A stretch of 64,000 nucleotides of DNA from Lepus europaeus (Eukaryota > Chordata > Mammalia > Lagomorpha > Leporidae): assembly GCF_033115175.1 (NCBI RefSeq), contig NC_084850.1, positions 434,001 through 498,000 of the forward strand, in the 5' to 3' direction. Of this stretch, positions 13,501-26,100 are shown in pieces (the first letter of the stretch is position 1; the number at the start of each line of letters is the position of its first letter). Made by a program: the position numbers and the translations under genes. The notes under the pieces were generated by a model. It saw nothing but the letters and a program-made list of their open reading frames with translations, made no database searches and had not been told where the DNA came from.

Positions 13501-16500
13501 ACTTTCTAAATTACTCTGCTACATTAATTGGTCTCTCATCCAAAGCTTACAGATGCCATTTTATTTGAAATATTCACTTCAACTCAATATATTCTCTGCC
13601 CCATCCATAAAGTTTATTAACTTATTTTTTCCCAAAATACAAATGTCTGAGTGATTTTTTTTTAAGTTACAGAACTGGGGGCTGGTATTGTGGCATGTTG
13701 AGTTAGGCCACCCTGTGGGATGTCTGGTTTGAGTCCCAGCTACTTCGTGTTTCCGAACAAGCTTCCTGCTAACATGCCTGGGAGGCAGGTGTTGGACCAA
13801 GTACTTGAGTCCCTGACACCCACGTGAGAGACCCAGAAGGAGTTCTTGGCTCTGGCCTGGCCCACCCCTGACTGTTGCAGGCATTTGAGATGTGAACCAG
13901 CAGCTGGAACATCTGTCTCTGTCTCTTCTTCTGTCACTTTGGCTTTCAAATAAATAAACTCATAAAAATATAAATTATATAACTGATAATACTCATTGCA
14001 AAAACAAAATATCTAACGTTAGAACCATGGTATCACTAATGAAGAATTCCATTAGGATACTCCTTGAGATTGGACTGAATCTATAAATTAACTTAGGGGA
14101 GAACTGACATCTTTACAATGTTAACTTTTTCATTGAAAAAGTTTGGCAATCCCCAAACTATTAAACATAGAACTAAATGTAAACATAGAATTAAAATTGA
14201 GTATGACCCAGTAATTGTACTCCTAGCCATATACCCAGGAAAAAGTGTATTACCTATACAAAGACATACACAAAATAGCCAAACCAAATGTCTCAACAGA
14301 TGAATAGATATTGTGGTATATATTAATACAATGGAATATTATCTGACCATGAAAAGGAATTAAGTACTGATACATGCTACAGTGTGGATGGATGTTGAAA
14401 ACATTGCTAAAGAAAAGTCAGACACTAAAGATCACATACTGTGTGACCCCACTCAAGTGAAATGCCCAGAATAGGCAAGTCCAGAGACTAAAGATACTCA
14501 GTGGTTTCCTGGAGCAGGAGATTAGAAACAGAGCAACTGTTCATGCATGAAAGTTCTTTCTAGGGTACTGGAAATGTAACATTGACTTTATTTTCTTGAT
14601 GAATACACAACCAGGTCAGAACTGTATACTTCAAATGGGTAAATTACATGATATATGAATTACGTATCAATAAAACTGTTTAAAAAAACACACAAGGTTT
14701 GCCTTTTATTTGTCTTCTTCCTGCAACCAGGTGCTACAAAAAACAATTCTTAGGAGTGGGCATTGTGCTGAGCAGGCTGAACTGCCACTTAGGACATACC
14801 AGGGCCAGTTTTAAGTCCTGGCTTCTCTGCTTCTAATCCAGCATCCTGCTAATGCCTCTGGGAGGACAGTACATGAAGGCCCAAGTACTCAGACTCTTGC
14901 CACCCACATGGGAGATTTACATGGAGTTCCTGCCTCCTGGCTTTAAAAAATATTTTATTTGAAAGGAAATTACACGAGAAAGGGAGAGAGAGAAATCTTC
15001 CACCCACTGGTTTACTCCCCAATGGCTGTAACTGGACGAGGCTGAAGTCAGGAGCCAGGAGCTTCTTCTGAGTCTCCCATGTGGTTGCAGGCTCCCAAGT
15101 ACTCAGGCAATCTTCCATTGCTTTCCCAGGCACATTAGCAGGGAGCTGGATGGGAAGTGGAGCAGCTGGGAATCTAACTGGTGCCCATATGGGATGCTGG
15201 TGTTACAGGCAGCGGCTAAACCTGCTACATCACAATGCCAACTCCTTCTGGCTTTGACCTGGTCCAGCCCTGGCTACTGCATGCATCTGGGGACTAAATC
15301 AATGGTTGGAAGATCTCTGTTATTCTGCCTTTCAAATAAATAAATCTTAAGAAAATATTCTTAGACCAGTGGATGAGAGCTATTTCTGTGCTATGCTTTC
15401 TTTTTTAAGATTTATTTGAAAGAGTTACAGAGAGCTGCGTGGCGGAGGCGGAGAGGGGGAGGGGGAGGCAGAGGGAGAGGGAGAGGGAGGGGGTAGAGGT
15501 CTTCCATCTGATGGTGTGCTCCCCAATTGGCCCTAACGGCCAGAGCTGCGCCAATCCGAAGCCAGGAGCTTCTTCCAGGTCTCCTACTTGGGTGCAGGGG
15601 CCCAAGCACTTGGGCCATCTTCTACTGCTTTCCCAGGCCATAGCAGAGAGCTGGATTGGAAGAGGAGCAGCCAGGACTCGAACTGGCACCCATATGGGAT
15701 GCTGGCACTGCAGGTGGAGGATTAACCTACTGTGCCACAGCGCTGGCCCTCTATGCTTTTCAAATAAACAAATTTTAACAATTAATTTTTTTTTAAAAAA
15801 CTGCAATGTGTATACAGTACAAAAATCCAAAGTTCTAGAGGGGCACTGAAGGAAGACACCATTTTCCCCTGCTCCCATCCCACCATCTCCAGGGATAACA
15901 GCAGCAGCTTTGTGAGACACTCTTTGAGAAATGGCCAGTGCACCAACATTTGGTGAGCATTTCTTATATATAAGGCATTCATTTATTTATTTGAAAGGCA
16001 GAGTGACAGAGGGAGAGACAAGAGATCTATCTGCTGGTTCACTCCCCAAATAGCTTCCAAATGGCTGAAGGCAAGAGCCAGGAACTCCATCTGGGTCGTC
16101 TTCCACATGGGTGGTGGGGGCCCAAGTACTTAGGCCATGTTTAGCTGCTTTCCTAGGCACAGTAGCAGGGAGCTAGATCAGAAGCAGAGCAGCGGGGACT
16201 TGAACTGGCACTCCAATACAGGATGCAGGCACTGGGGCTTTCCATAACACCAGCTTTTGATCCTCTTCTTCTTTTTCTTTAAAGATTTATTTTATTTATT
16301 TGAGAGACAGAGACAGAGAGGTAGAGACAGTCGTCTTCCATCTGCTGGTTCACTCCCCAGATGGAGCTGCGCCGATCCAAAGCCAGGAGCCAGGAGCTTC
16401 TTCTGGGTCTCCCATGTGGGTGCAGGGGCCCAAGCACTTGGGCCATCTTCTACTGCTTTCCCAGGCCATAGCAGAGAGCTGGATTGGAAGTGGAGCAGCC

Positions 16501-17061
16501 AAGACTAGAACCGGTTACCATATGGGATGCTGACGCTTCAGGCCAGGGTGTTAACCCACTGCGTCACAGCGCCGGACCCCCTCTTCTTTTTTTAAAGATT
16601 TACTTGAAAGGCAGATATACAGAAAGAGACACACAGAGAGAGAGAGAGACAGAGATCTTCCTTCCACTGATTCACTCCCCAAATGGCTGCAGCAGCCAGG
16701 GCTAGGCCAGGTGGAAGCCAGGAGCCTGAACTCCATCTGGGAGTGGATGGCAGGGGCCCAAGCACTTGGGCCATCCCCCGTTGCTTTCCCAGGTGCATTA
16801 ACAGGGAGCTGAATCAGAAGTGGTGCTGCTGAGATTGAACTGGCACCTGTATGCATGCTGGCATCACTGGCAGTGGTTTAACCCACTGTGCCACAATACC
16901 AGCTACTCTTGTTCTTTAACTGCAAAGGCTAACACTTCCAGAGGGACTGAGTTACTCTACCAGATGAACAAGAAATGACTTCACCCTTACACATGAAAAT
17001 AGCTCTAGATTTCAGTTATCTGGATCTAGAATCAAATTAGCATCTCACCAGCCCTACTCTG

Positions 17062-17106
<45 letters not shown>

Positions 17107-20100
17107 TTAAAGATTTACTTTTATTTACTTGAAAGGCAGAGTTATAGAGAGGTAGAAGTCTTCCATCTGCTAGTTCACTCCCTAAATGGCCACAACTGAG
17201 GCTGGGCCAGGCCAAAGCCAGGAGTTTCTTCCGGGTCTCCCATGTGGATGGCAGGGGCCCAAGCACTTGGGCCACCCTTTGCTGCTTTTCCAGGTGCATT
17301 AGCAGGGAGATGGATTGAAGTAGAGCAGCCTGGACTCAAACTGGCGCCCATATGGGATGCCAGCACTGCAGGCTGGGGCTTTAACCTGCTGCACCACAGT
17401 GCCAGTCCCTAAGAGAATTTTTTAGAGCAAGAAATGATGTTGAATTCCATGAACTACTTCTGCTTACATGTATAAATGTGATCCTACTTTTCCCTCCTCC
17501 TTTGACTAATACAGTGGTGAATTAGTAATTTCTGGTTTTACCATAGTGTGAGAGCTAAACAAATTCAGTAGAAACCATACTTAAGAGATTTGATTTTCTT
17601 CCTAGATGTGTGACATGCAGCACACTATCCCCTCCAGTAATGCTGGCCCCTTTCTCTAGGTGTTTAAGTCCTGCATACTTCAGGTCTGTTACAATATACC
17701 AGAATGTAGGATATAAAAATGATGGGTAAAAAACTGAAAGGCATGGTATGGTGGGTTAAACTGCCACTTGCAACACTGGCATCCTGTATGGACAATGGTC
17801 CATGTCCCAGTTACTCCACTTCTGATCCAACTCCCTGTTAATGTGCCTGGGAGAATGGTAGAAGATGGCCCAAGTGCTTGGGCCCCTGCGCCCATGTGGG
17901 CAACCCAGAAGAAGCTCCTGGCCTTGGCCTGGCTATTGTGGCTGTTTGGGAAGTAATTCAGTGGGTAGAAGATCATTCTCTCTCTTTTTTTAAAGATTTA
18001 TTTTATTTATTTGAAAGACAGAATTACAGAGAGAGGTAGAGACAGAGAGAGGTCTTCCAACCGCTGGTTCATTCCCCAATTGGCCACAATGGTCGGAGCT
18101 GTGCCGATCCAAAGCCAGGAGCCAGGAGCTTCTTCTGGGTCTCCCACGCGGGTGCAGGGGCCCAAGGACTTGGGCCATCTTCTACTGCAATCCCAGGCCA
18201 TAGCAGAGAGCTGGATCGGAAGAAGAGCAGCCGGGACTAGAACTGGCACCCATATGGGATGCTGGCGCTTCAGGCCAGGGCTTTAACCTGCTGCGCCACA
18301 GCAACAGCCCTGGAACATCACTCTGTTGCTCTCTGTTGTCTCTTGCTCTAACTTTGCCTTTCAAATAAATAAAAATAAGTCTCTAAAAACAGTCAATATA
18401 AAAGAAAAACTCAAACATTTACACATGTAATTTGGTTCTCTCTAGACAAAAATATTTATTTGAAAAGCAGAGCGACTGTGAGAGAAAGAGAGAGAGAGAG
18501 AGACAGACCGACATTGACCTTTCATCCACTGGTTCACTTTCCAAATGGCCATACAATAGCTAGGTCTGGGTCAGGCTGAAGCCAAGAGCAAGGAACTCCA
18601 TCTGGGTCTCCCATTTGGGTGTCAGGGGCCCACAAACTTGGACCATCTTCTGCTGCACTCCCAGGATCATCAGCAGAAAGTTGGATCAGAAGTGAAGTAG
18701 CTGGGACTCACACTGGCACTCTGACATGGGATGATGGTGTCGCAAGCAGCAGCTTAACCCCCTGTGCCACAATGTCAGTCCCTTGACTCTTTTCTGAAGA
18801 ACTAGTTTTTAATTGGCCTGTCTCCTTGTCTAATCCCAAGACAGGGTTCCAAAGACCAGTCCACCTGTATCACCATCCTTAGTGTACACTCAGAATCACA
18901 GCAGTTTCATGCATCGCAGAGTATCAGGCCACAGACCAAAGTCAGGAAGCAAGAAAAAGCCAATAATAAATAGTGACTGGATAGTAAAAAATGTCAGACC
19001 TAAGTAAGTGTGAAAGCAGATAAAAAAAGGGCATAGCTATTAAAAGAGGTGAGTCCATCTTTTTGGCTTATAACCATTAATTGTCACACGGTCTAGTAAT
19101 TGGTTCTTCTATAGAAATCATAAAGAATTCTGTGTATTCAGTAGGAGAATCAGAACAACGACTTGTTTCATTATCCACCTTCTTGCTTACCTGGTCGCCA
19201 ATTTCATAAGCAGGCAAAGAGATCATCTTTACATCTGTGATGCTGACTTGAGGAGAATCCTCAATAGGGGGTTTTGGCACAAGATTTCTACTGGTCTGTA
19301 TCTGGCTCTCAATTAACTTGATAATTACATCTGCTCTTTCTTTTGGCACTGGTTTTCCATACCAACTTTCTGCATCTTCAACATCTGCAACAAAAACAAA
19401 TAATAGCCATTTTCTCATAAATATTTAATAAGTGCCTTTTAGGTCATCTAAACACATTCTGACAATAGGGATGTCAGCGCAGGACTCACAGGATTAAGAA
19501 CTTGGCACAGAGGGCCAGGGATGGTGTTACAGACTGAACAACCTGGATGAAAGCCCTCTGGCTTTGGAGGGGGCCACTTGCCCATGTAATAGTGAATGGA
19601 GGGGAAAGTGGGGGAGATGAAACTGGAGAGACAGGCAGGGTACACTATGGAGGGTGGGGCTTGTGGGTATACGAGCAGGAACTGAATTTATCCAGAGCAG
19701 TTTGGAAAGTTATCAAAGGATTTGTGTCAGGGAAGTGAGTGGAAATTAGTTTGGAGGGAAGTATGCTAGAAGTGGAAAGCCCCCTTGGGAAGCCACTGAA
19801 GTTCAGGGACAAGATGGGGTCTCAGCAATAATCATCACAGCAGAGAGAAACTTTACAGCTGAGTATGGGGGGGGGGCATGTAAGGGAAAGGCTGTGTTTT
19901 GGGAGGAAATACAGAACAATTTTATTCTAAAATGTCTATATATTCTTCCCCCAAAATTGGTTAAATTTATTTGAAAGGCAGAGGGAGAGAGAAAGAAATG
20001 CCACCTGCCGGTTCACTACCCAAATGTCTGCAACAGCTAGGGCTTGACAAAGTCAAAGGCAGGGACTCAATCACTTGAGACATCATGTGCCGCTGTCTGG

Positions 20101-23100
20101 GGCGTCCATTAGCAAGAAGCTCGATTGGAAGCAGAACAGGAACTAGAATGCAGGCACTCTTGAAATGGGATGAGGGTGTCCCAAGCAGCAGCTTAATTGC
20201 TATGCCAAATGCCTGCTCCTAAAATAACTATTTATATTTTTTTGTTTCTCTTTCTTTTTTTAAAACTTTTATTTAATAAATATAAATTTCCAAAGTACAG
20301 TTTATGGATTACAATGGCTTCCCCCCCAATAACTTCCCTCCCACCGGCAACCCTCCCATCTCCTGCTCCCTCTCCCATTCCATTCACATCAAGATTCATT
20401 TTCAATTCTCTTTATATACAGAAGATCGATTTAGTATATATTAAGTAAGGATTTCATCGGTTTGCACCCACACAGAACATAAAGTGTAAAATACTGTTTT
20501 AGTACTAGTTATAGCATTAATTCACATTGAACAACACATTAAGGACAGAGATCCTACATGAGGAGTAAGTACACAGTGACTCCTGTTGTTGACTTAACAA
20601 TTTGACACTCTTGTTTATGGTGTCAGTAGTCTCCCTAGGCTCTAGTCATGAGTTGCCAAGGCTATGGAAGCCTTTTGAGTTCACTGACTCTGATCATATT
20701 TAGACAAGGTCATAGTCAAAGTGGAAGTTCTCTCCTCCCTTCAGAGAAAGGTACCTCCTTCTTTGATGGCCCGTTCTTTCTACTGGGATATCACTCACAG
20801 AGATTTTTCATTTAGGTCCCCCCCCCCCCTTTTTTTGCCAGCGTCTTGGCTTTCCATGCCTAAAATACTCTCATGGGCTCTTCAGCCATATCCGAATGCC
20901 TTAAGGGCTGATTCTGAGGCCAGAGTGCTGTTTAGGACATCTGCCATTCTATGAGTCTGCTGTGTATCCCACTTCCCATGTTGGATCGTTCTCTCCCTTT
21001 TTTTTATTCTATCAGTTAGTATTAGCAGGCACTAGTCTTGTTTATGTGATCCCTTTGACTCTTAGACCTATCAGTATGATCAATTGTGAACTGAAATTGA
21101 TCACTTGGACTAGTGAGATGGCATTGGTACATGCAACCTTGATGGAATTGTATTGGAATCCCCTGGCACATTTCTAACTCCACCATTTGGGGCAAGTCCG
21201 ATTGAGCATGTCCCATTGTTGATGTACAATTTATTACTTTATCCCTTTTAGTATTTTTTTTGTTCTACTTAATACTATTGGTTGAACTCTGTAATTAACA
21301 TAATTATTCTTAGGTGTTTAAATTTAACTGAAAAGTGATCCTTGTTAAATATAAGAGTGGGAATAAGAGAGGGAGGAGATGTACAATTTGGGACTCTTTA
21401 TATTTTTAAATACAACTATTTAAAGTTGAGATGAAAAATTTGAGGTGACAGCTTTGAAGAGTACAAGGAGTTAGTCTTTCAAAACTTCCTACTCCCCTAG
21501 TCCCAGATCCACAGCTACCTTTCTCAGAGGTGACACTTTGCCATTTCCTATATTCTCTCAGAGTCTGGACCTAGGCATATGCGTGTGAATGCACACCCCT
21601 AACCGAGCATCTGTTGGTACATGTAGCATACTTTCTCACTGCATAGACCACCCCTCTTCAGCCAGTCTACCTGATGGGCTTAGTCCCTCCCTCACTGCTC
21701 ACTTGCTGGGGGTCTGAATTTCTCCCTCCCCTAACAAGACATACTGTCTAGTGAGAGCAAGAGGAAGAAACAATCTCTAGCATCCACCATAGGCATCATC
21801 ACTGTGACTTAACTCAGTCGCCTGCCTGTCTACGCCTCCTTTGCTGGGCAGACAGATGTTTTCAATAACCACAAGCAAGAAAGAAATGCTTACTTGGCAT
21901 GCCCCGGCCCTTGAAGGTCTTGGCAACCACAGCAGTGGGCTTGCCCTTCACTTGAGCTGCCTGCCAGAATACCTGGCACAGTGCCTCCACGTCCCGGCCA
22001 TCCACCACATAAGTATTCCACCTGTCAAAGGAGGGAGCAGCCAGGTTACATGAGGCAAAGAGGGGCAGTACAGAAAGAAGACAAAGCAAGAGATGACGTG
22101 GTTACCCAAAGGCCTCGCAGCGCTTCTGGTAGATCTCTATGCAGTGCTCAACGGGCAAGGTGCCACCATGTCCCAGACGGTTCACGTCAAAGATCGCCAC
22201 GAGGTTGTCCAGATTGTAGTAAGAAGCGAAGGTCATTGCTTCCCAGACGGAGCCTTCTGAGGTCTCACCATCTCCCAAGAGGCAGAACACCCGGTAGCTA
22301 GAACAAGCCAAGAGCACTTCAGGAGCATGCTGGGGGATGGGGAGGCTCATGTGAGCCACTCAGGCGATTGCCTTTCAGCAGAAACACGAATGAGTTGACC
22401 TGAGAAGCTACTTCTGGCCATCTGGTCCCATGCAGCTGCTGAGGCCATGCTGCTTTGAGAGCTCGGGCCTCAGGAGCCAGGCTCTGGGCCTTTTCTCATG
22501 CTATCTGTGAGGCTAGGTTTAGGTTCTTCTGCCACCTCTCCCTATCTACAGGCCAGAGGGCAATGGAAAGAAGTCAGCTCCCCTGAATCCCCAAGCAACA
22601 TTCCCATGTACACTTTCTTGGTAAGCGCCATTTATTTTTTAGATTTTATTTATTTATTTGAGAGGTAGAGTTACAGACAGTGAAAGGGAGAGACAGAAAA
22701 AGAGGTCTTCCCTCCACTGGCCCACTCCCCAAATGGCCACAGTGGCTGATCTGAAGCCAGGAGCCAGGTGCCTCCTCCTGGTCTCCCATGCGGGTACAGG
22801 GGCCCAAGCACCTGGACCATCCCCTAATGCTTTCCCAGGCCACAGCAGAGAGCTGGACCGGAAGAGGAGTAGCCGGGGCTAGAACCCGGCACCCATATGG
22901 GATGCTGGTGCCACAGGGGGAGGATTAACCCACCGCACCATGGTGCTGGCCTCTGTAAGCTCCATTTTTAAGCATTGTCACCTTCTATTTCTGATCTTAT
23001 AACTTAAAATAATCCTAACGACCAAAATGTCTTACCTCAGTAGCACATATCACTGGAAGTACTAAACTCCACAGCAGAAAATGACATGAAACATTTATGC

Positions 23101-26100
23101 CAGTAACACATAGCCCTAACACCAGTAAAATCCTCTAGTTGAAAGAAGTTATTACCCTCAGGCTCAGAACCAAGAAAGGCAACAACACGTAAAGAATATT
23201 AATCAATGTGTGGGGGACGGGGCTGAGTGGCTACCTGAGGAGTGGAAGTGCCACAATGCAGTACTTCTGAAGGGGTCCCCGGGGGCTGCAATGGGGAGGG
23301 AATTGGCCCTTTTAGGGTTCTTCCCCATCCCAAAGACCTAGAAGGCTGTCCCCCAAGATCCTAGGATAGAGAAGCTCTGGACTCACACACATCAGGTACA
23401 TCAGAGGGAACTTGTGAGGTTAGATCACCATGTCCCCACGGCCAATTCTGGGACCCTCTCTGGCCCCTCTCCTTTGTCTTGCTTGCTAGGCACATGCCCT
23501 GTGAGAAAGACTGATCTAATGGAACCAATCCAAGGGGGAAAAAAAGACCTTCATTATTAACCACTAGGGGTCTCCCAATGCAGAGGCAAATGCCCTATCT
23601 AGTCATTCCTAAGTGAAATTCACTAAGAGAAACAGGAAGGTACTGCTGTTAGAAAAGATCAGCATTCCAATAACCCGGTTTCCATGCTCCAGGCAGCACT
23701 TCAGATCCAGTCAGAAATGCTGGAACAGTCTCCAGAAACATGGTTTCTTCCCCAATTTCCAAAAGCATCACTGTCTTCCCAGACTGACAGCCCACACAAC
23801 CAGTGTGTGGTACAAGCAGGGCAGTTAAGTGATTCCTGGGTAGGTGCCTTACCTGGCCTTGTCGAAATACCTGCCAGTGTATGCCATTCCACATGCAGCC
23901 CCCAGTCCTTGTCCAAACCAGCCTGTTGCCACATCAACAAACGACAGCCTCTGTAAGACAGAAGGGACCCAGTGAACCCAGAAGCAGCTGCAGGACAGGA
24001 GCATCAGGCCCACTTCAGGCACAGCATGCAGGCTGCTCCTGTGGACCACACAGTATGTATCATGGGAAAGGCCCCTCCTGCCCTGCTCAGTGAACTCTTC
24101 ACCACTCCCACATGCACCCCAAGCCTCAGATCAATGTTACAAGTGGACAACAGAGCAAACCCATGGTGACCCAGATGAAGAGATCCATCTTTCAAGCCTG
24201 GGGGCACAGGTGATCCAGTGTTGCAAGGGTAACTGGAGCTTTGGGAACACAGAGCGGGGAGCCCATGTGCAAGGCAGAAAATGTCAAACTTGACACTTGC
24301 CATTTTCCCAAGGCTTTTCTTCTAGTTATATTCAATGTTTTGGAGAATGTGGGTTCTTAAATAGAAACCAGAAACATTGAACTCTTAAGTTCTCTGCTTT
24401 GTAAACCTCAGGCCAACTGGTATTTGAGAAGCAGCCACCTAGAAGTACCGCTGCCAGAAAGCAATCACTTTCCACCACTACTTCCCTTCCCTTCACTAAC
24501 ATCCTGGTTGTCTGCACAGAAATATCCATGCTACTGGGTTGTCGCCCGCTCCCGGGCTTCCAGAGACAGTAAACTGGTTCAACAGCCTCTGCCACCACCC
24601 TGCTGGCCTGGCCACAGCATCCTTTACCTATGTCACTGCACCAGCCTCTTCCCCATAGCCATTTTCAACCCAGACACCAGGGGAGCCTGCTAAAAGTTAG
24701 AGGCAGCTCACATCACAGCTGTCCAAAGTCTTCCAAATTTCTGTTCAAACACAGGCACTGTGGTCTTTCTGGATTATTGTGCTTCAACTAGTGGCCTCTC
24801 ATTCTCCTATTTATTTGTTTCCTGTTTGTCCCCCACCTCTGGTAAAGCATCTGCTTCATTCAAGCAGAGGCACGTGTGTGTTCATCACTGTCATGGATAA
24901 ACAAATGGCGCTTCTGAGTCTCAGCTGGCTCTTCCTGCTTGTTTCCCACTCTACTCCTCCGTGGGCTCTTACGACCTTCTCTGGCATTCTCCATATGCTC
25001 TGTAACCCCCAAGACTCCTGTCAGTGTTGCATCTCTACCCTAGCAGAACTGTCCCACAAAGTCTCTCTGACCACATCTCTGTCTTCCTCCCTATGGGGCC
25101 ACCTCACTCCTGTAATGAGCTCAGACCAACTGTTTCCCCCTGGCTGTGACGTGTGGGGCAAGTAAGACCATCTCCTAAAGGTCTCACTGAATGGAAACAA
25201 TGGACCACAGCAGGCCATAAGGTCTGCATGAGAAGACTGGTGGGGTGTCAGCACGATGCCTGGTGTAGAAATGTCCCATATGAATTTCTTTCTCATTCCC
25301 ACAACTCTGGTGGTAGGAGGAGTGGGAGCAGACACAACCCAGGGAGTGGAGGACTAGAATAAAGATGGACACAAGGTGCTACGGACAACCACAAAAGTAA
25401 AGGACTTCTCTTCCAGATGATCTTCTCATCTCTGTTGTAGCAAAGTGTGCTTCCAGAACAAGTTCACACAAAGGCCTTTTGGTTGGTTCCCAGGCCTGCT
25501 TGGCTGGAGAAAACAAGAGTTAACAAAAGCAAATCAAAGGTCTGGGGGTGGAGGTTGGGCTGAAGAGAGACCCCAGGTCCCTCTACCCCAGCAGCTTTCA
25601 CAGCACTATGACAGCTCTATTAAGGGAGTCCAAGAACGTGATAGTCAGTGAGGGTGCCGAGCCTCAGCAGGCCTCCTGACGTAGCACTCTGCATTGGACA
25701 GTTATGCCCTGACCCTAAGTCACTGAGACCAGACTCAGTGCCTCGGGAACAGTGGTGAAGGCACTGCCTGCTCTGGCTGGAGTGTTCCCTTTTACTCTGT
25801 CCCTAGTCAAAGCCACCATGCACTGTACTTCCTGCATTTTTTCCTCTTCCAATTTTATCTGCGGTCTAAATATGATGAACACACAGATTCTAGCAGCTGA
25901 ACAATGCTTACTGTGCTACTGTATACCAGAAAGGCTCTTTATCCCTCTGAGGCTGATAACTTGATAGCAGCAGTTATGTGGCAAACTACACATTTTCCCT
26001 TTGAAACCAGAAACCTGAAAGCCCTTGTTGTTTTGTGTACCCCAATTTTAGCATTTTTTATTGTAAAGAACAGTTCAAGCTTATAAACAGATTATAAGGC

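Noticed and set aside
13340-13654. Hydrophobic 104-codon frame as a membrane protein
   Set aside because: AT-rich repeat-like DNA routinely encodes such Leu/Phe/Ile strings; no start context or homology.
23035-23105. Possible U6 snRNA pseudogene (CAGTAGCACATATC...)
   Set aside because: Only a 13-base resemblance to the U6 start; the rest does not follow U6 and there is no terminal T run.
24332-24640. Remnant of the lost transketolase exon in TKTL1 intron 2 (a WPG/AEA-like peptide on the minus strand)
   Set aside because: The resemblance covers only a few residues in shifting frames and no splice sites flank it.
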